From assembly GCA_025093555.1 (NCBI GenBank), contig JAIWNF010000078.1:98684-162683 (forward strand): a stretch of DNA of 64,000 nucleotides, in the 5' to 3' direction. The notes beneath the pieces were generated by a model. The model did not search any database. It had not been told where the DNA came from and saw only the letters and a list, made by a program, of their open reading frames with translations. Shown in pieces: positions 15,350-26,890 of the stretch (the stretch's first letter is position 1; every line of letters starts with the position of its first letter). The position numbers and the translations under genes are program-made. The DNA is from Circinella umbellata (taxonomy: Eukaryota; Mucoromycota; Mucoromycetes; Mucorales; Lichtheimiaceae).

Positions 15350-16382
15350 TAACAATAATAATATTAATAATACTAATTAGATTATTCCTTTCTTTATCCA
15401 CCCTAAAAAAAATACACGCATACACACTCCAATACATACAGTTTACTACACCTTTTTTTTAAAAAAAAAACTGGTTCTTCCTCTTTTTTTTTTCCTTAGA
15501 ACAAATACCCGTTGTTTTACGCTAATAATAATAAAAAATTCATCTTCGTCATTGAATAATAATATTGAAAAATATTCTATTTTAAGATAATAGACGGTTG
15601 ATGCCAATAGTAGAGGTGAAAGAGAGATTACGTATGAGGGAAGAAAATAATATATTTACCATTTGTGAATGATGGATTATACACATATAGTGAAGACGGA
15701 CAACATTACATACATATGACGAATTATTCTTTTGTGCGTATCATATTTAATTAAGCATGAATTTCAAAACATCAATTTCAGTTAGTGCTATACATATATC
15801 ATTATAGCATGAATATTTTGCTAAGTGCTGTTTTATGTTTTAATAGTTTTTCAAAAGGCCAGTTTTTTTAATATATTTTATAGTATTACCCAACATCAGC
15901 CCTATAGGTATAATGCATTATTCAATGACAACGATAGTCATCCAAATAATTTAAAACTGTTGGTTTATCTATACTATCATACAAGTTGATATTAAATGTT
16001 TTTTTTCTATGATCCATTACTGTATTCTAGAGGATGCTACAATATAATACTGAATTTATTGAATATATGAAGAAATAAGAAAAAGTGCATAGTAATTATA
16101 ATCATGTTACACCAAAATACATATATTGTGGTCAGTGATATCATCGCAGGGTGAAGGTATTAATTTTTGTTGCATGATAATATCTCACCCCCTTTTTTTT
16201 CCATTTTGATATCCAGTATAATCAACAATGTCTAATAGAAAAAAGCATAATTTTCTTTTACTTGTTTTTATTCAGCGTACATATTTGATTAAAGCAAATG
16301 TATATACAACAGCAACAACATCAGTGAAAAGAAATATGATAAAATAGGTGTAAGAAAGGGATCTTTTTTTTTTTTATAAATT
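15350..16382. other. AT-rich spacer between convergent genes
   Basis: Lies between the ends of ERG9 (plus) and the Myb gene (minus). No ORF with protein-like composition, RNA gene or repeat pair is recognised. Confidence 0.5.
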
Positions 16383-18490
16383 TTATCCAAGACTTTCCAC
16401 CATGGCACGACGTGTTGTAACCAACCGATCAATAATTTCTATAAAGAATGTTCATATAATATCAATAACCTTTTTTTCTTTTTTGAAAAGGGAAGAACAA
16501 AACCATCTTAGAATTTCTTTTACCTGGATATTTCATTTTCTCAAAACCATTTAAAGAATCTCTCATCTTATAATAAGTTCTTCTTGCTACATTCTGACTA
16601 CTAAAATACCATTATATCATTGAAAATAAAGGTGTAAGGTTGGGTTATAGAAAAGATATTAAGTGTATTTTATATTATTCCCGTTATAAATAGCTTACAT
16701 TTTAAAATCGTCAGTATTGACCTTATTATAATCGACAGTATCTTCTGATTTCCATCCCATCTTTTGCATTCTAATAGAATCGAAGTATATATATTATTAG
16801 TACTCAAATTTATATATAAAATATATTCCCCATATATGAAATAGATAGATTGTATAACTTACTGTTCAAAAAGCATTAATTGAACTTGTACTGTAACATC
16901 TTTCATGGTACGAACTATTACTGCACCAGCTGTATTAAAAGTAGTATGCGTACTCTCCCTAATAATGATTCATTAGATGAAGAATAATAAATATAATCCT
17001 ACTCTTTCCCATTTTTCAACCTACTTACCATTTCTTTCTGATTTGAAGCGCATTTCGTTTTTCATTGGAAAAATATTCTTTTGCAATATATTCCCAAGAA
17101 ATACTTTTGCCATGTTTTTCAGTGTATTCTTTAACACTTTTTTCCAACTTATTAATTTCTTCTTGTGACCAATGTGTTCGATTTGCTGGTTGATGTGTTA
17201 ATTGTCTATGTCGATCCGCACAAGATTTCGGTGTTCTACTCAATTTTTCTGCGATCGTTACGAATTTTCTATCGTATTTTTTGGTCAAGCTATTTATAAA
17301 CATATTGGATGAATATATGTTGATGTTTAGTCCATGATATTCATATATATATATATCTTAAATGAATTCAGAATATCTTACTGTAATAGCTCTTTATCTT
17401 GTTCTGGTGTCCAATGACCTTTATAAGCATCTTCATGATAACACTTTTTGGTATGATGTACAATTTGTGATAAAGATCTATTTGGAAATGCTTTTACTAT
17501 AAAAGCTCTTAGTATATATATTTGACAGCACATGAAACTTATATATGTTCAATGAACTTACTAATTTGATACCAAAACTTCAAATGTTCTTTATAACTTG
17601 TGGCTAATACTGTCTCTCTAAGTTGTTCCAATGTTAAACCATCACGCTAATTAAACAAAAGTTAGGTAATTAATAACTATCCTCAGTCAAACACACGCAC
17701 ACAGAAACAAAGAAAAACCTCGGTCTTCCCTATATGCCTCAAAACATTTATAATAATCACTTACTCTACCGATTTTTTTAATCCGTTTTTCAAGTCGAAG
17801 AAGTTCATCCACTGAAAACTTTCCGGTCTTTATATCCCATTCCCCCTTTTTCACTTTTTCCCTGACTTTCTCAGGATGATGGTATACTTTTCGATGCCAT
17901 TGACAACGAGGTTCTCCTTCATAATTATCATCAGAATCAGATGATTCATCCGAGTCAGAAATATAATAATCACGATTCACTCTAATTGTTGAATAGACCA
18001 TATTACGATTTTTCATTTGTGTTTTCATATCCACTCCATCATCATAAACAAAATGTAATTTAGGAAGAATTCGATTCTGAGTGAGTTTACGATGCTTTTC
18101 TATTTCCTCTTTCTTTTTTTGTGTTGTCGTTTTTGTTTTGGATCTATTGGTGTTATTATCATCATCACTACTATCACTATCACTATCACTGGCACTTTGA
18201 TATGATTTTGGTATTGAAGTTGGTGTTGGTGTGGTTTCGATATTAGTAGTACTATTAGAATGGGTAGTGGTATTTGTCGTCATTGTTGCTGATTCATTGT
18301 TTCTTTCACTACCGATAATATCCCTGATCTTACGCTTTTTAATGGTCTTGGTCAATGAATCTTTGTCGTTGTTGTGATGGTGTTTACGTTTATTTTTATC
18401 ATTACTTCGATCTTTGTTTTTTTTCTTATGGTGCTTTTTTGAATCATTTCCTTTTTGAACAGCAGGTACAACTTGTTCGTCGTTTGCCAT
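16383..18490 (-). CDS. Myb/SANT DNA-binding protein, Reb1/TTF1-like
   Basis: Eight exons, complement(16383..16438, 16524..16600, 16699..16770, 16863..16958, 17029..17289, 17382..17496, 17562..17646, 17765..18490). All junctions are in frame and most donors are GTAAGT/GTAAGC, giving 495 residues. The first 240 residues are Lys/His/Asp/Ser-rich with a very basic N-terminus and acidic Asp/Ser runs, a likely nuclear disordered region. FPNRSLSQIVHHTKKCYH (about 274-291) and KGHWTPEQDKELL start the first Myb repeat (about 296-343); RTHWSQEEINKLE starts the second (about 348-397). This order matches fungal Reb1 and animal TTF1/DMTF1, which bind rDNA terminators or promoters. Family placement is from memory, and the target is inference. 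The C-terminal 100 residues are unrecognised. Confidence 0.82.
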
Positions 18491-18990
18491 GGTTTGGTAA
18501 CTTTGAAAAAAAAAAGTAAAGCAGAAATAGAAAATAGTTTTTTTTTTAAAGTTCTTGGAGCTTTAATTAAAATACCGCTTTTAAAGCATCATTTAATATT
18601 TGATTTATTAAGCATTGAGAAAAAGGAATCTAATATAAAAATATATATTGTGTATTATATGATATTGTACAACAGAAAAAGAATAATAATATAAATAATA
18701 ATGGAGGAGGTAGAAAGAAAAAGGGATGGGTTGGGGTATGATACTGATAATGATGTTGATATGATAACAAACTACAAAATTATATAGAATGATAATTAGC
18801 TCTCTTGAAAATATTACTAGAAGAATTGCTTAAAAAGCTTACCTGATGTAATCCAAAATGTTTATACAATGAAAATAAAAATAAAGTATTTTGTGTGTCT
18901 ATATGAATATAAATATATATGTATATCTACGAATAATAAAAAGAGAGAGGTTGGGAGAAAAAAAGTATGTGAAGGTATACAGCAATAAAT
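18491..18990. other. Intergenic region between two minus-strand genes
   Basis: Holds the 5' region of the Myb gene and the 3' end of the phosphodiesterase gene. T- and A-rich with no additional feature. Confidence 0.5.
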
Positions 18991-21900
18991 TCATTGAATC
19001 GAGCAATGACAAGAAGCTGATGTTTCTCTTGAACCACGTCGATGATGTGTCAATTGAGAAGAGTTTATGTCTAAAATTTGAGGTGAAGGTGACGGTGATA
19101 ATGATGATGTAGAGGCTGATGCTACCGTAAAATAATCCTTATGGTGCGGTTTACCTGGAGGAGAAAGTAAAGTTGGTGAAGATAACGAAATATCATATGG
19201 AGTAATATTGATATCAGTTTTCGATACAGCATTATCTATAACTTTTTGTCAAAGAAGAGAATTTACTTGAGAAAAACTGATGTTTTCATTGTATACGAAT
19301 TTATATATCAGGTTATATAATGAGAGCACCAAAAAAAAGAGGAAGATATATAAAGGACTTACCATTATGCTCTTCACTAATTTCTCTCAAGTCATCATCG
19401 TCGTCGTCATCATCATCATCAGTACTAGGTTCAGAACGACCTAAACCAGAATCAGAAAGTTGATTGTTTTCCCAAATTTCTATATTCTCATTAATAAAGT
19501 CCAAACAAAATGACATTCCTAAAATAAATTGCAAATAAAACATGTAAGTGGTCAATTTTTAAGGTAATCAGAGAGGATGGTTTTTATAATGTATCATGAA
19601 AAAAAAAATTACCTGGTATTACTTTTGCAACTGCTTTATAAAGTTTTAATGCAATGGCTTTTTCAAATGTCAATTGGAATTCACCTAGTGATACTTTTCC
19701 ACGATCATTGATAGGTAATACATTTAATCCTAATTCTTTTTCTAAATCTCCTTGGCGAGCAAATTCTTCTGCCAAGATTCTTGCCCATCTTTTAGCTACT
19801 GAAAAAGGTCGTGTCTAACAAAAAAAAATATAAACAATGACTTTGTGTAAATATACATGGTATCTTTGTAATAAGAAAAGGATAGAGTGTGTATGTACAT
19901 CAAATTATTAATTACATACACAATTTCCAATATCTGCACATTTGATTAATGCACCACAAATAGTTAATCGTTCTTGATCCTTTTCACTCTCATTATTTAA
20001 ATCAATATCATGATTATGCCAATGATCCGCTTGTTTTTCTATCCGCTGTACATAATCATCATGCATTCCCATATCTGTTGCTAAGATACAATGAACAACC
20101 ATTTTTCGAAACCCTATAAATTATATTCCAATTAATTAATCTTTTAAGAGAAACATAAATCCATAGAGAGTGAGAGTCAAAAAAAAAATTTACTTACATT
20201 TCCAATCTGGATTATGTTCTACGTATGTCAATTTACTAAAGCAACTTTTACGTAATAAATGGAAGAATGCCATGGAATGATAACTTTCCAATACCGATCG
20301 ATCATTATATAAAACTGCTAAAGGTGTTTCGGATTGAATCTATTAAAAATAGAATTATTATTATTAGAAATCCCTTTACCTTGCTATTGTTACGTACTTT
20401 ATTAGTATACTCATTCAGAAAAGGAAATACTTTATTACCATAAACATATTGGTTACACCCGGATGACCCACATCATGACCTATACTAGCCATAAGAAGAG
20501 CAAGAATATCTATAGGTCGTAATAATTCTTTACAACGTTTGTGATAACTTGCTTGTTCCTCTGTTAAAGTTGTTTGTGAATATCCTACATCAACTCTTTC
20601 ACATTCTGATTCTTGAGATTTTAAAAATGGGGTAAAAGTTGATCTATCCATGGGTTCTAATATACCCATCTGACAAAGAAAATAATAAGTGGATTGTAAT
20701 ACATCCACAGCATGTCGAAAGTTATGATATGGATTATTATTGTGATATGAGTTATAGATGTCAAATGCAAAATTAAACATTTCATCTATATAAAGAATAA
20801 TATTTAGCCACGTTTTATTTTTTGTCCAACATGAACATAAAAGGAAAAGAAAAGAAAAGAAGGTTTACCATCGGAAACACGAAATTCGGCAAGATCGGGA
20901 TGTTCCAAAGCTTGATTCAGTATTAAACAAACGAAATGTACTAATTCCTTGACTTCCATATCCAATGGTAAAAAATCCCAACTACATATACTTGTTTGAA
21001 GAGATCTGATTTTATCACTAATATCATTGTTATTTTTATAATAAAATGAGTGAGCATTTGAAATATAAAGATGAATATAATAATTCATCACTCTTATTAT
21101 TAGTATTATGATTATTATTACTATTATCATTCATGCACCTTTTTATGGATGCCATAGATGACCTTCGACTTGAACTTTTAGGTGGTGCGTAATAATCAAA
21201 TACCGTCTTTTGTAACCTGAAATAAATAGATTATCTTGATGAGAAAATAGCATATATTATATTACTACCATCTATTTTTTTTTTTTTGACATTAATGATT
21301 TTACCAATTTTCTTTCATAAAAACACTTTTTAATCGATCTTCAAAAAAGGGCCAGACTTTTCCTTTTTCTTCTTGAGGCGGAGACGAAGATGTAACATAC
21401 AGGGATGATGAATTTATATCTATTCGAGTATTACTGTTACTATTACTATTATTGATCCGGTACCGATAGACATTCTAAAATAGAAAAACAAAATTGGTAC
21501 CAAACTTGTCAGTCTTGAGAAAAAAAAATTGAAGGGCAAGGAGAGTAGGAAGAAGGGAAAAAAAGAAATAAAAAGGGTCTGTGGTTACCAAAAATAACGT
21601 TTTAATGACTTGAGCTTTTAAAGGTTTAACAATATAATCTGCTGCACCATGACATAGACACTCAAGCATAAACTCAGGATCTTCTCGGCAGGAGCATACT
21701 AAAAGAATGAATTTAAATTTTTTTGGTTAATTATAGTTCTTATTCTTTTACTTTCCAACCCAACAACTATTCACAAGTTGGTCAGGTCATGTTTTAAGAT
21801 GAAGCGGAGAAGAGTAAAGCTTGAGGGGGGGGAGTTGCGTGATATAATATTTAAAAGAAGTTTGATTTACCGATAGGTATTGTATCATGTAAACTGCCTT

Positions 21901-22287
21901 GATTTAATTCTTTCGTAATTGATTTGATCAAATCAAGACATTCTTTTGAATGGATTTCCCGGTCTGCAATATTTTCATCCACATCAATAAGAACTAAAGT
22001 AGGTTGTTTTTGTTTTTTATACTTTTGTTCTGTGCGCAATGTTATTAATGCGTCATAACCACTTGATACAACTTCCACTACATATTTGTATCAATCATGA
22101 GGTTTTTTTTTGGGGGGATGGGGGAGAAGGAAAGGTTAGGATGGTAATCATTATTATTATAGATTATTATCATAATTCTTTTCTTACCATGATCATAAAG
22201 TGACTGTAACGTGGATAATGTTGTATCTTTATGTTGTGGTGTGACGCAGCTTTCCACAAGTATTATGGAGCACTGACTTGGATTCAT
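18991..22287 (-). CDS. Receiver-domain / class I cyclic-nucleotide phosphodiesterase (RegA-like)
   Basis: Predicted cAMP phosphodiesterase with an N-terminal two-component receiver. Twelve exons: complement(18991..19235, 19363..19518, 19613..19814, 19920..20113, 20198..20339, 20439..20785, 20869..21017, 21139..21216, 21305..21474, 21589..21698, 21871..22077, 22188..22287), all in frame, 699 residues. Receiver (about 1-142): IILVES with Glu12, phospho-acceptor Asp65 in LVLIDVD, and Lys127 in DYIVKP; the usual second N-terminal acid is Ser13. The PDEase_I domain (about 200-600) has HNFRHAVDV (292-300), HDVGHPG (375-381), Asp495 in ADIGN and probable purine-gripping Gln546 in EFQLTF. The tail is acidic, then Ser/Pro-rich. 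Start: first ATG after an in-frame stop. The weakest junction is the 21138 donor (GTGCAT). Dictyostelium RegA has this domain order, with phosphorylation activating cAMP hydrolysis. Confidence 0.88.
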
Positions 22288-22930
22288 CAATGATAATTTA
22301 GACAATATAAAAAAAAGCTACTACTATGCATATAGTGGAGTATAAAAAAAGAAGAAAAAAGTTTGGGGATGTCACCCATTTAATGTCATAAAGAAAAAAT
22401 CATGAAAGTTCCCATTAGTAAAAAAAGAAATGAACACAATTTAAAAGTCGTTTATACGAGTAAAGAAGAGTGAGTTATATAGCACACTCTTGAATTCACC
22501 TGAATTTTCTTTTACTCAATTGTAACGTAATTCCTCTTTTTTTTTTTTTGTGTGTAGATAGAAAAAGAAAAGTATCGAGTTATATAAGTTAAAAAAGAAA
22601 AAGACAAAGAAAAAAAAAGAAATAGGCGTTTATTGTTATAATAAAATAAAAAAATCAAGCGAAACAAGACCAACGGCCATTCAATTAATTGTAAACAGGA
22701 TCCGCAATAAGCTTTGACAAAGAGGCAAAAAAAAAAAAAAGGGTTTGTTGTGTAATCCCTCTAAACCATATGCGGAGAACTAAAAAAAAATAGCCACGCG
22801 AGCATAATAGCCAGGATCTATTTTCCGGGTTTCCTATATTGTGTAACTATAACATCGTATTTTTTGAGTGCTCAATGGGAAATATAGTGGGTACAACCAT
22901 CCCCCTAATGTTGCCCTGCCGAATTTCTTT
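22288..22930. other. 5' flank of the phosphodiesterase gene
   Basis: AT-rich, with many poly(A) and poly(T) runs. No further feature is supported. Confidence 0.45.
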
Positions 22931-23073
22931 TTAATTTGGGTGCGCCGTAATTTTATGTTTGTGCTTGATTATTTTCAACTTTGTGGAAATCCTTGAAGTA
23001 TGTTGGTACTGTATGCAGCCCAAAGTTGAAAATAATCAAACACAAACATAAAATTACGGCGCACCCAAATTAA
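22931..23073. mobile_element. MITE-like inverted repeat ending in TTAA
   Basis: Two arms of about 53 bases (22931-22983 and 23021-23073) are reverse complements with a single clear mismatch, around a 37-base spacer. The outer ends read TTAATTTGGGTGCGCCGTAA and its complement. TTAA at both outer ends is the target duplication expected of PiggyBac-type elements, so this may be a non-autonomous relative. The G/C-rich block GGTGCGCCG stands out from the surrounding AT-rich DNA. Confidence 0.7.
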
Positions 23074-24593
23074 AAAAATAAATCGGCCGTGGATCATTAG
23101 AGAAAAAAATCAATATAGTAAAGAGTAGTACTTGCTATGTTAGGCACCGACTTTTTGAGTTGGAACCAAAGAAAATTTTCTTTATAATACTATTTCTAAT
23201 ATAATATACCTATTTATATGGTATGTATGATGCTTATTTTCTGATAACATCTTTAAATAAACTTTTGGGAAAAGCTCAAACAATACTATATACTTTGTTT
23301 CCTAAGTCAAGCTAAAAAGGGTTCACATAATTGTAAATATATCGAAAAATTGCTACAAGGAATTAAATCATTGTTCACTACTTACAGCACTTTATTTATA
23401 AACAAAGAAAGTTATTTAAAGCTTACCCTCTTCATTTCAATATCCCCCCAGTTTTATAAAAAGAAAAGATGTTTTGTTTGTATGGCTACTACGTAAGTAA
23501 TTTTTTTAATATTTTATTATTGCTACGTGCTGAATATCAATAAGAAGAAAATGGTTATATAACAAGCGACTAAAAGAAAATATGCCAAATCAAGTAAATT
23601 GATGACTTTCAAAAGTAAATCCTACAATTCCAATTCTGATCTTCAAATATTTTCACAGCATATTCTTTATTCAGTGAATCATAAAAACACCTTATGCTGT
23701 AGAGCATGTGTGTAATCTGTACTTGTCGAGCTTTTTTATTTGCACCGATGTGTTCATAATTATCAGTGGTGAAATGTTGAATCTTTTTTTTTTTTTTTTT
23801 GCCGTCATGGAAACGAAGTGGTACAACATCGAGGAGTCAATGATGATAATTTAGATGGCGTACTCAAGTGAACCGAACTTTACATTCAAAAATGTATTTA
23901 GTTGTGCTGTTTATATCCATAGTATCCCTATCATCATCATTTTTTTCATTGTCCTACTGATATTCAGGATTAGAACTAGAGGCTGATTTACATTGTAATC
24001 ATTCCATGGTTACGTATACTGCTTATTCTTATCGTACGTAAAAGATGTTTGCTTGAGTAGAAATAAGTAAATGGGGGGGGGAGGTTTATATATCATGAAA
24101 CTATACAGTAAAAACAATAGTTAGCTATTAATTTAAAAGCTATACTTAGTTTCGCACTCGTTGAACATTAATAATCAGGGACATGGGGCCTCACCTCCCT
24201 TTCCCCATTAATATAAAATACTGCATTTCTCTAGCTGTGGGTTAAGGCTTCAAAATTTTCGGAACAATCACCACCTCAGATGATGATCCTTCGATACTCA
24301 ACTAACGAAAAAAAGTATGATACTAAAAGTTATACGTACTATGGTTAAATTAAGACGAGCAAAATAAAAAAAAATGACAGTTTAGATAATGTAGCAAGCT
24401 GCCTTAAATAGCTTTACTACTGTGAGTTAATTTTTTAGTGTTAAAATGTTAATATTCGTGAAATAGTGATAATGAACCAGAGATTTTATCAATAATGAAT
24501 TCACAGTGAATTGCGTATTAAAATATAGACCATGGTTTCGTAGCAGTTGTATAAATGTGTAGAAATGAGTCATATCAGCAGCACAATTACATA
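23074..24593. other. AT-rich spacer, no gene seen
   Basis: Only short ORFs of low-complexity composition, homopolymers and scattered TACGTA words. Confidence 0.4.
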
Positions 24594-24640
24594 CAGTCAA
24601 CCCCTCCCCGGGTTTTGCACACCTGAGATTTCCCTAATTT
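24594..24640 (+). repeat. Remnant of the pogo-like MITE family seen at 58.44 kb
   Basis: CAGTCAACCCC, then GGGTTTTGCACACCTGAGATTT, parallels the end of the MITE at 58441 (CAGTCGAACCCC, CTTTTTGCAC, then GGTGGGATTT), also preceded by TA. No matching opposite end was found nearby, so this is probably a decayed or truncated copy. Confidence 0.45.
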
Positions 24641-25038
24641 TTTGTTGCAGAACCGAAGGCTCGCAACAAGGAAGGATTGATATAAATATTTTATACAGCA
24701 TTTCGTCATTATACTTTGCTGATATTTTGGTATTTCCTATTTGAAAAATGATTCCTTAAATTATAGTATAGTTGGCTCCCATTAGGTATTTGTAACATTT
24801 CCAAAAACAAAGAGTGAATAACTGAGAGATTTGCAAAAGTGGAAAGTGCAAAAACAGGAGTTGCCTGTATTTAATAATAATGAACAAATACACAACTAAG
24901 TTGAGAAAGAAGTAGACGAGAAAGAAATACAAAGCATCATCCGTGTGAAATTGGTAAAAAAAAAAAGAGACATATTTAGTACCAGCAGCTTGTTGACGAA
25001 TTTTCTCTTGATAATAAGGAATAAGTCGATATTGCTAT

Positions 25039-25530
25039 TTGATGTGTGAACAGAATAACCAATTGGAAATAGAAGAATGGGATGAGATAATGTTAAAGCA
25101 AGCTTATATTTTACTGAAGATTCTTATCATCAAAAGAGTGATATTATGTAAAAATAAGTTCGGTAAATATCTGTGCAAGTTCATTGGATACAGGTTTCAG
25201 AAGTGCCGGTTTAACAAAAAATTACTGTATAATTTTCTAGAAGGTTTTTGTTTGTTATTAATATTTAATACTATATTTCTAGTTTCCCAAAAAGGAGAGA
25301 GTACCGATCTTCAAAAAGCTGTATGATTACACATATACATGATACGTACCCAGGTCAGATTCTTAAAAAAAATAGGTATAAGTCAATTGCTGAATAGTCC
25401 TACGAAACAAACATCCAAAATATTAACAGAATACCCTTTGTTTGCTTTTGTAAGTGCCAAAATAAGAATTACTGGCTTTATAGTTGTTACATTTTTAATA
25501 ACAACCATTTTTGGTTTGATACTTGCTTGA
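25039..25530 (+). pseudogene. Unrecognised ORF fragments, possibly a decayed gene
   Basis: Two adjacent frames (25039-25326 and 25339-25530) have somewhat protein-like composition, including SAKIRITGFIVVTFL and QLEIEEWDEIML. They are broken from each other and have no recognised domain. They lie upstream of a decayed transposon-family fragment at 26.5 kb and may belong to the same old insertion, or may be chance ORFs. Confidence 0.25.
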
Positions 25531-25872
25531 TACTATTTATCAGCAATGAACATAATTTATTGACAGGTTACGTAGCCATTATGCTTCTTATGCATAAGAT
25601 CTTAGCATATTACTTTCAACGAGGAATATTGCTTTTGGTTATATAAAAGACGGTTCCACTTTTTATGTTTCACGTAAAAGAGGTATAAGGCATATTTAGT
25701 AGGATTGTGATCAATTGTTGAAGCTTTTTGCAGATTAAAGCTTTGGATGTATACTCAATCATTGCGATCAGTGAATAATAAAAAATAAAAAATTGCTAAT
25801 TCTAGTATAAGAAAAGAGTTCATTTTTCTACAGAGCCATGCCTTCTCATTTTCTTTATTGTCTGTGTTATGT

Positions 25873-25886
25873 ACCGTACGTACGGT
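25873..25886. repeat. 14-base perfect palindrome
   Basis: ACCGTACGTACGGT is its own reverse complement. It is GC-richer than its surroundings. Function unknown. Confidence 0.4.
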
Positions 25887-26529
25887 CTGACATTATTACT
25901 ATTATTGCTGTTATTACTTTATAAGATTTTTGGATCTATAAACGTCGTAAGAAATTAACCTTTTTTTAGGATATTTTTATTAATACGTATTATTTTAAGT
26001 CGCTTGGCCCTTGAAGTTGCGTGGGGTGATACTGCAGTTCCTTTTATTTTTAAATACTAAAATAAAGATGGGTAAACTTCTGGCTATGTAATTTGAAAGG
26101 GTAGATTTACCATGAGCTTACACAGCCGATAACCCAACAAATTATTAAAACAGCTTGAATCATAATGGTATCGTCCATTACTTCCAGTTATATAGGTGTT
26201 GTAGAAGAAATGAAAAGTATGGTGCATCAATAAATAAACAATTCGATATACACCTGATTTAAACATGTATTATTGTGGTACGTAAGAACAACTCAAACTG
26301 TAAACCCATAAGTATTTTTTTTATCATTGAAAAAATTTAATCATTTTCTTTATGCTACGTATTTTTTTTTCGCCATTCTGTTTTAAGTATTAAAAGTAAA
26401 GGGAAGTGTTCATGTGATCAAGAAAGCTTGCAATAAATATAAAGAAGGCTTTTCGTATCAAATTTGTTTTTGTAAATTATATATTGAAAAGCCTTCTCCA
26501 TATTTTATTGTTGAAATGGCTATAGTCTT

Positions 26530-26890
26530 TTATTTGTGGGTGCTAGATATTTCAATAATACACAGCTCCATCCCAGTACCAGATAATGTTATTTTACCGT
26601 ACACATTGGTACCTGCAGATCTTCGTTCTCCATCATCCAAAACGTCCTTGTCAATTAGCTGCGCTGATTTCATTTTTGATTCACCCCTACATAAAAAGAT
26701 GATTAGAATAAATTGAGCATACCACATCGAGTCTAGTTCAACTGTACCACGAAGGAGTCGTTCGAACAGAGGAGCCAAACGAGAAGCCACATAATCTCCT
26801 TCTGCTTGTACTTTTTTCAAAAGGTTTCTTCCATTTCGGAATCGACATCGATTACATATCCTTACTATTGTTAACCACCAGAACGATCTT
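26530..26890 (-). pseudogene. Decayed fragment of a lineage-expanded mucoralean protein family
   Basis: On the minus strand the residues KKVQAEGDYVASRLAPLF, then ERLLRGTVELDSMW, and later MELCIIEIS resemble, from memory, a repeated uncharacterised family of Mucoromycota in which an EGDYVASRLAPLF-like block is followed by a short acidic/Trp block and a FGIIEIS-like strand. An upstream block DVDSEMEETF sits in another frame around 26835-26850, so the gene is frameshifted. No intact start or full-length frame exists. The family name and function are unknown to me. Confidence 0.45.

Noticed and set aside
26414..26716. 100-codon plus-strand ORF
   Set aside because: Lies opposite the recognisable minus-strand family fragment and has no domain of its own.
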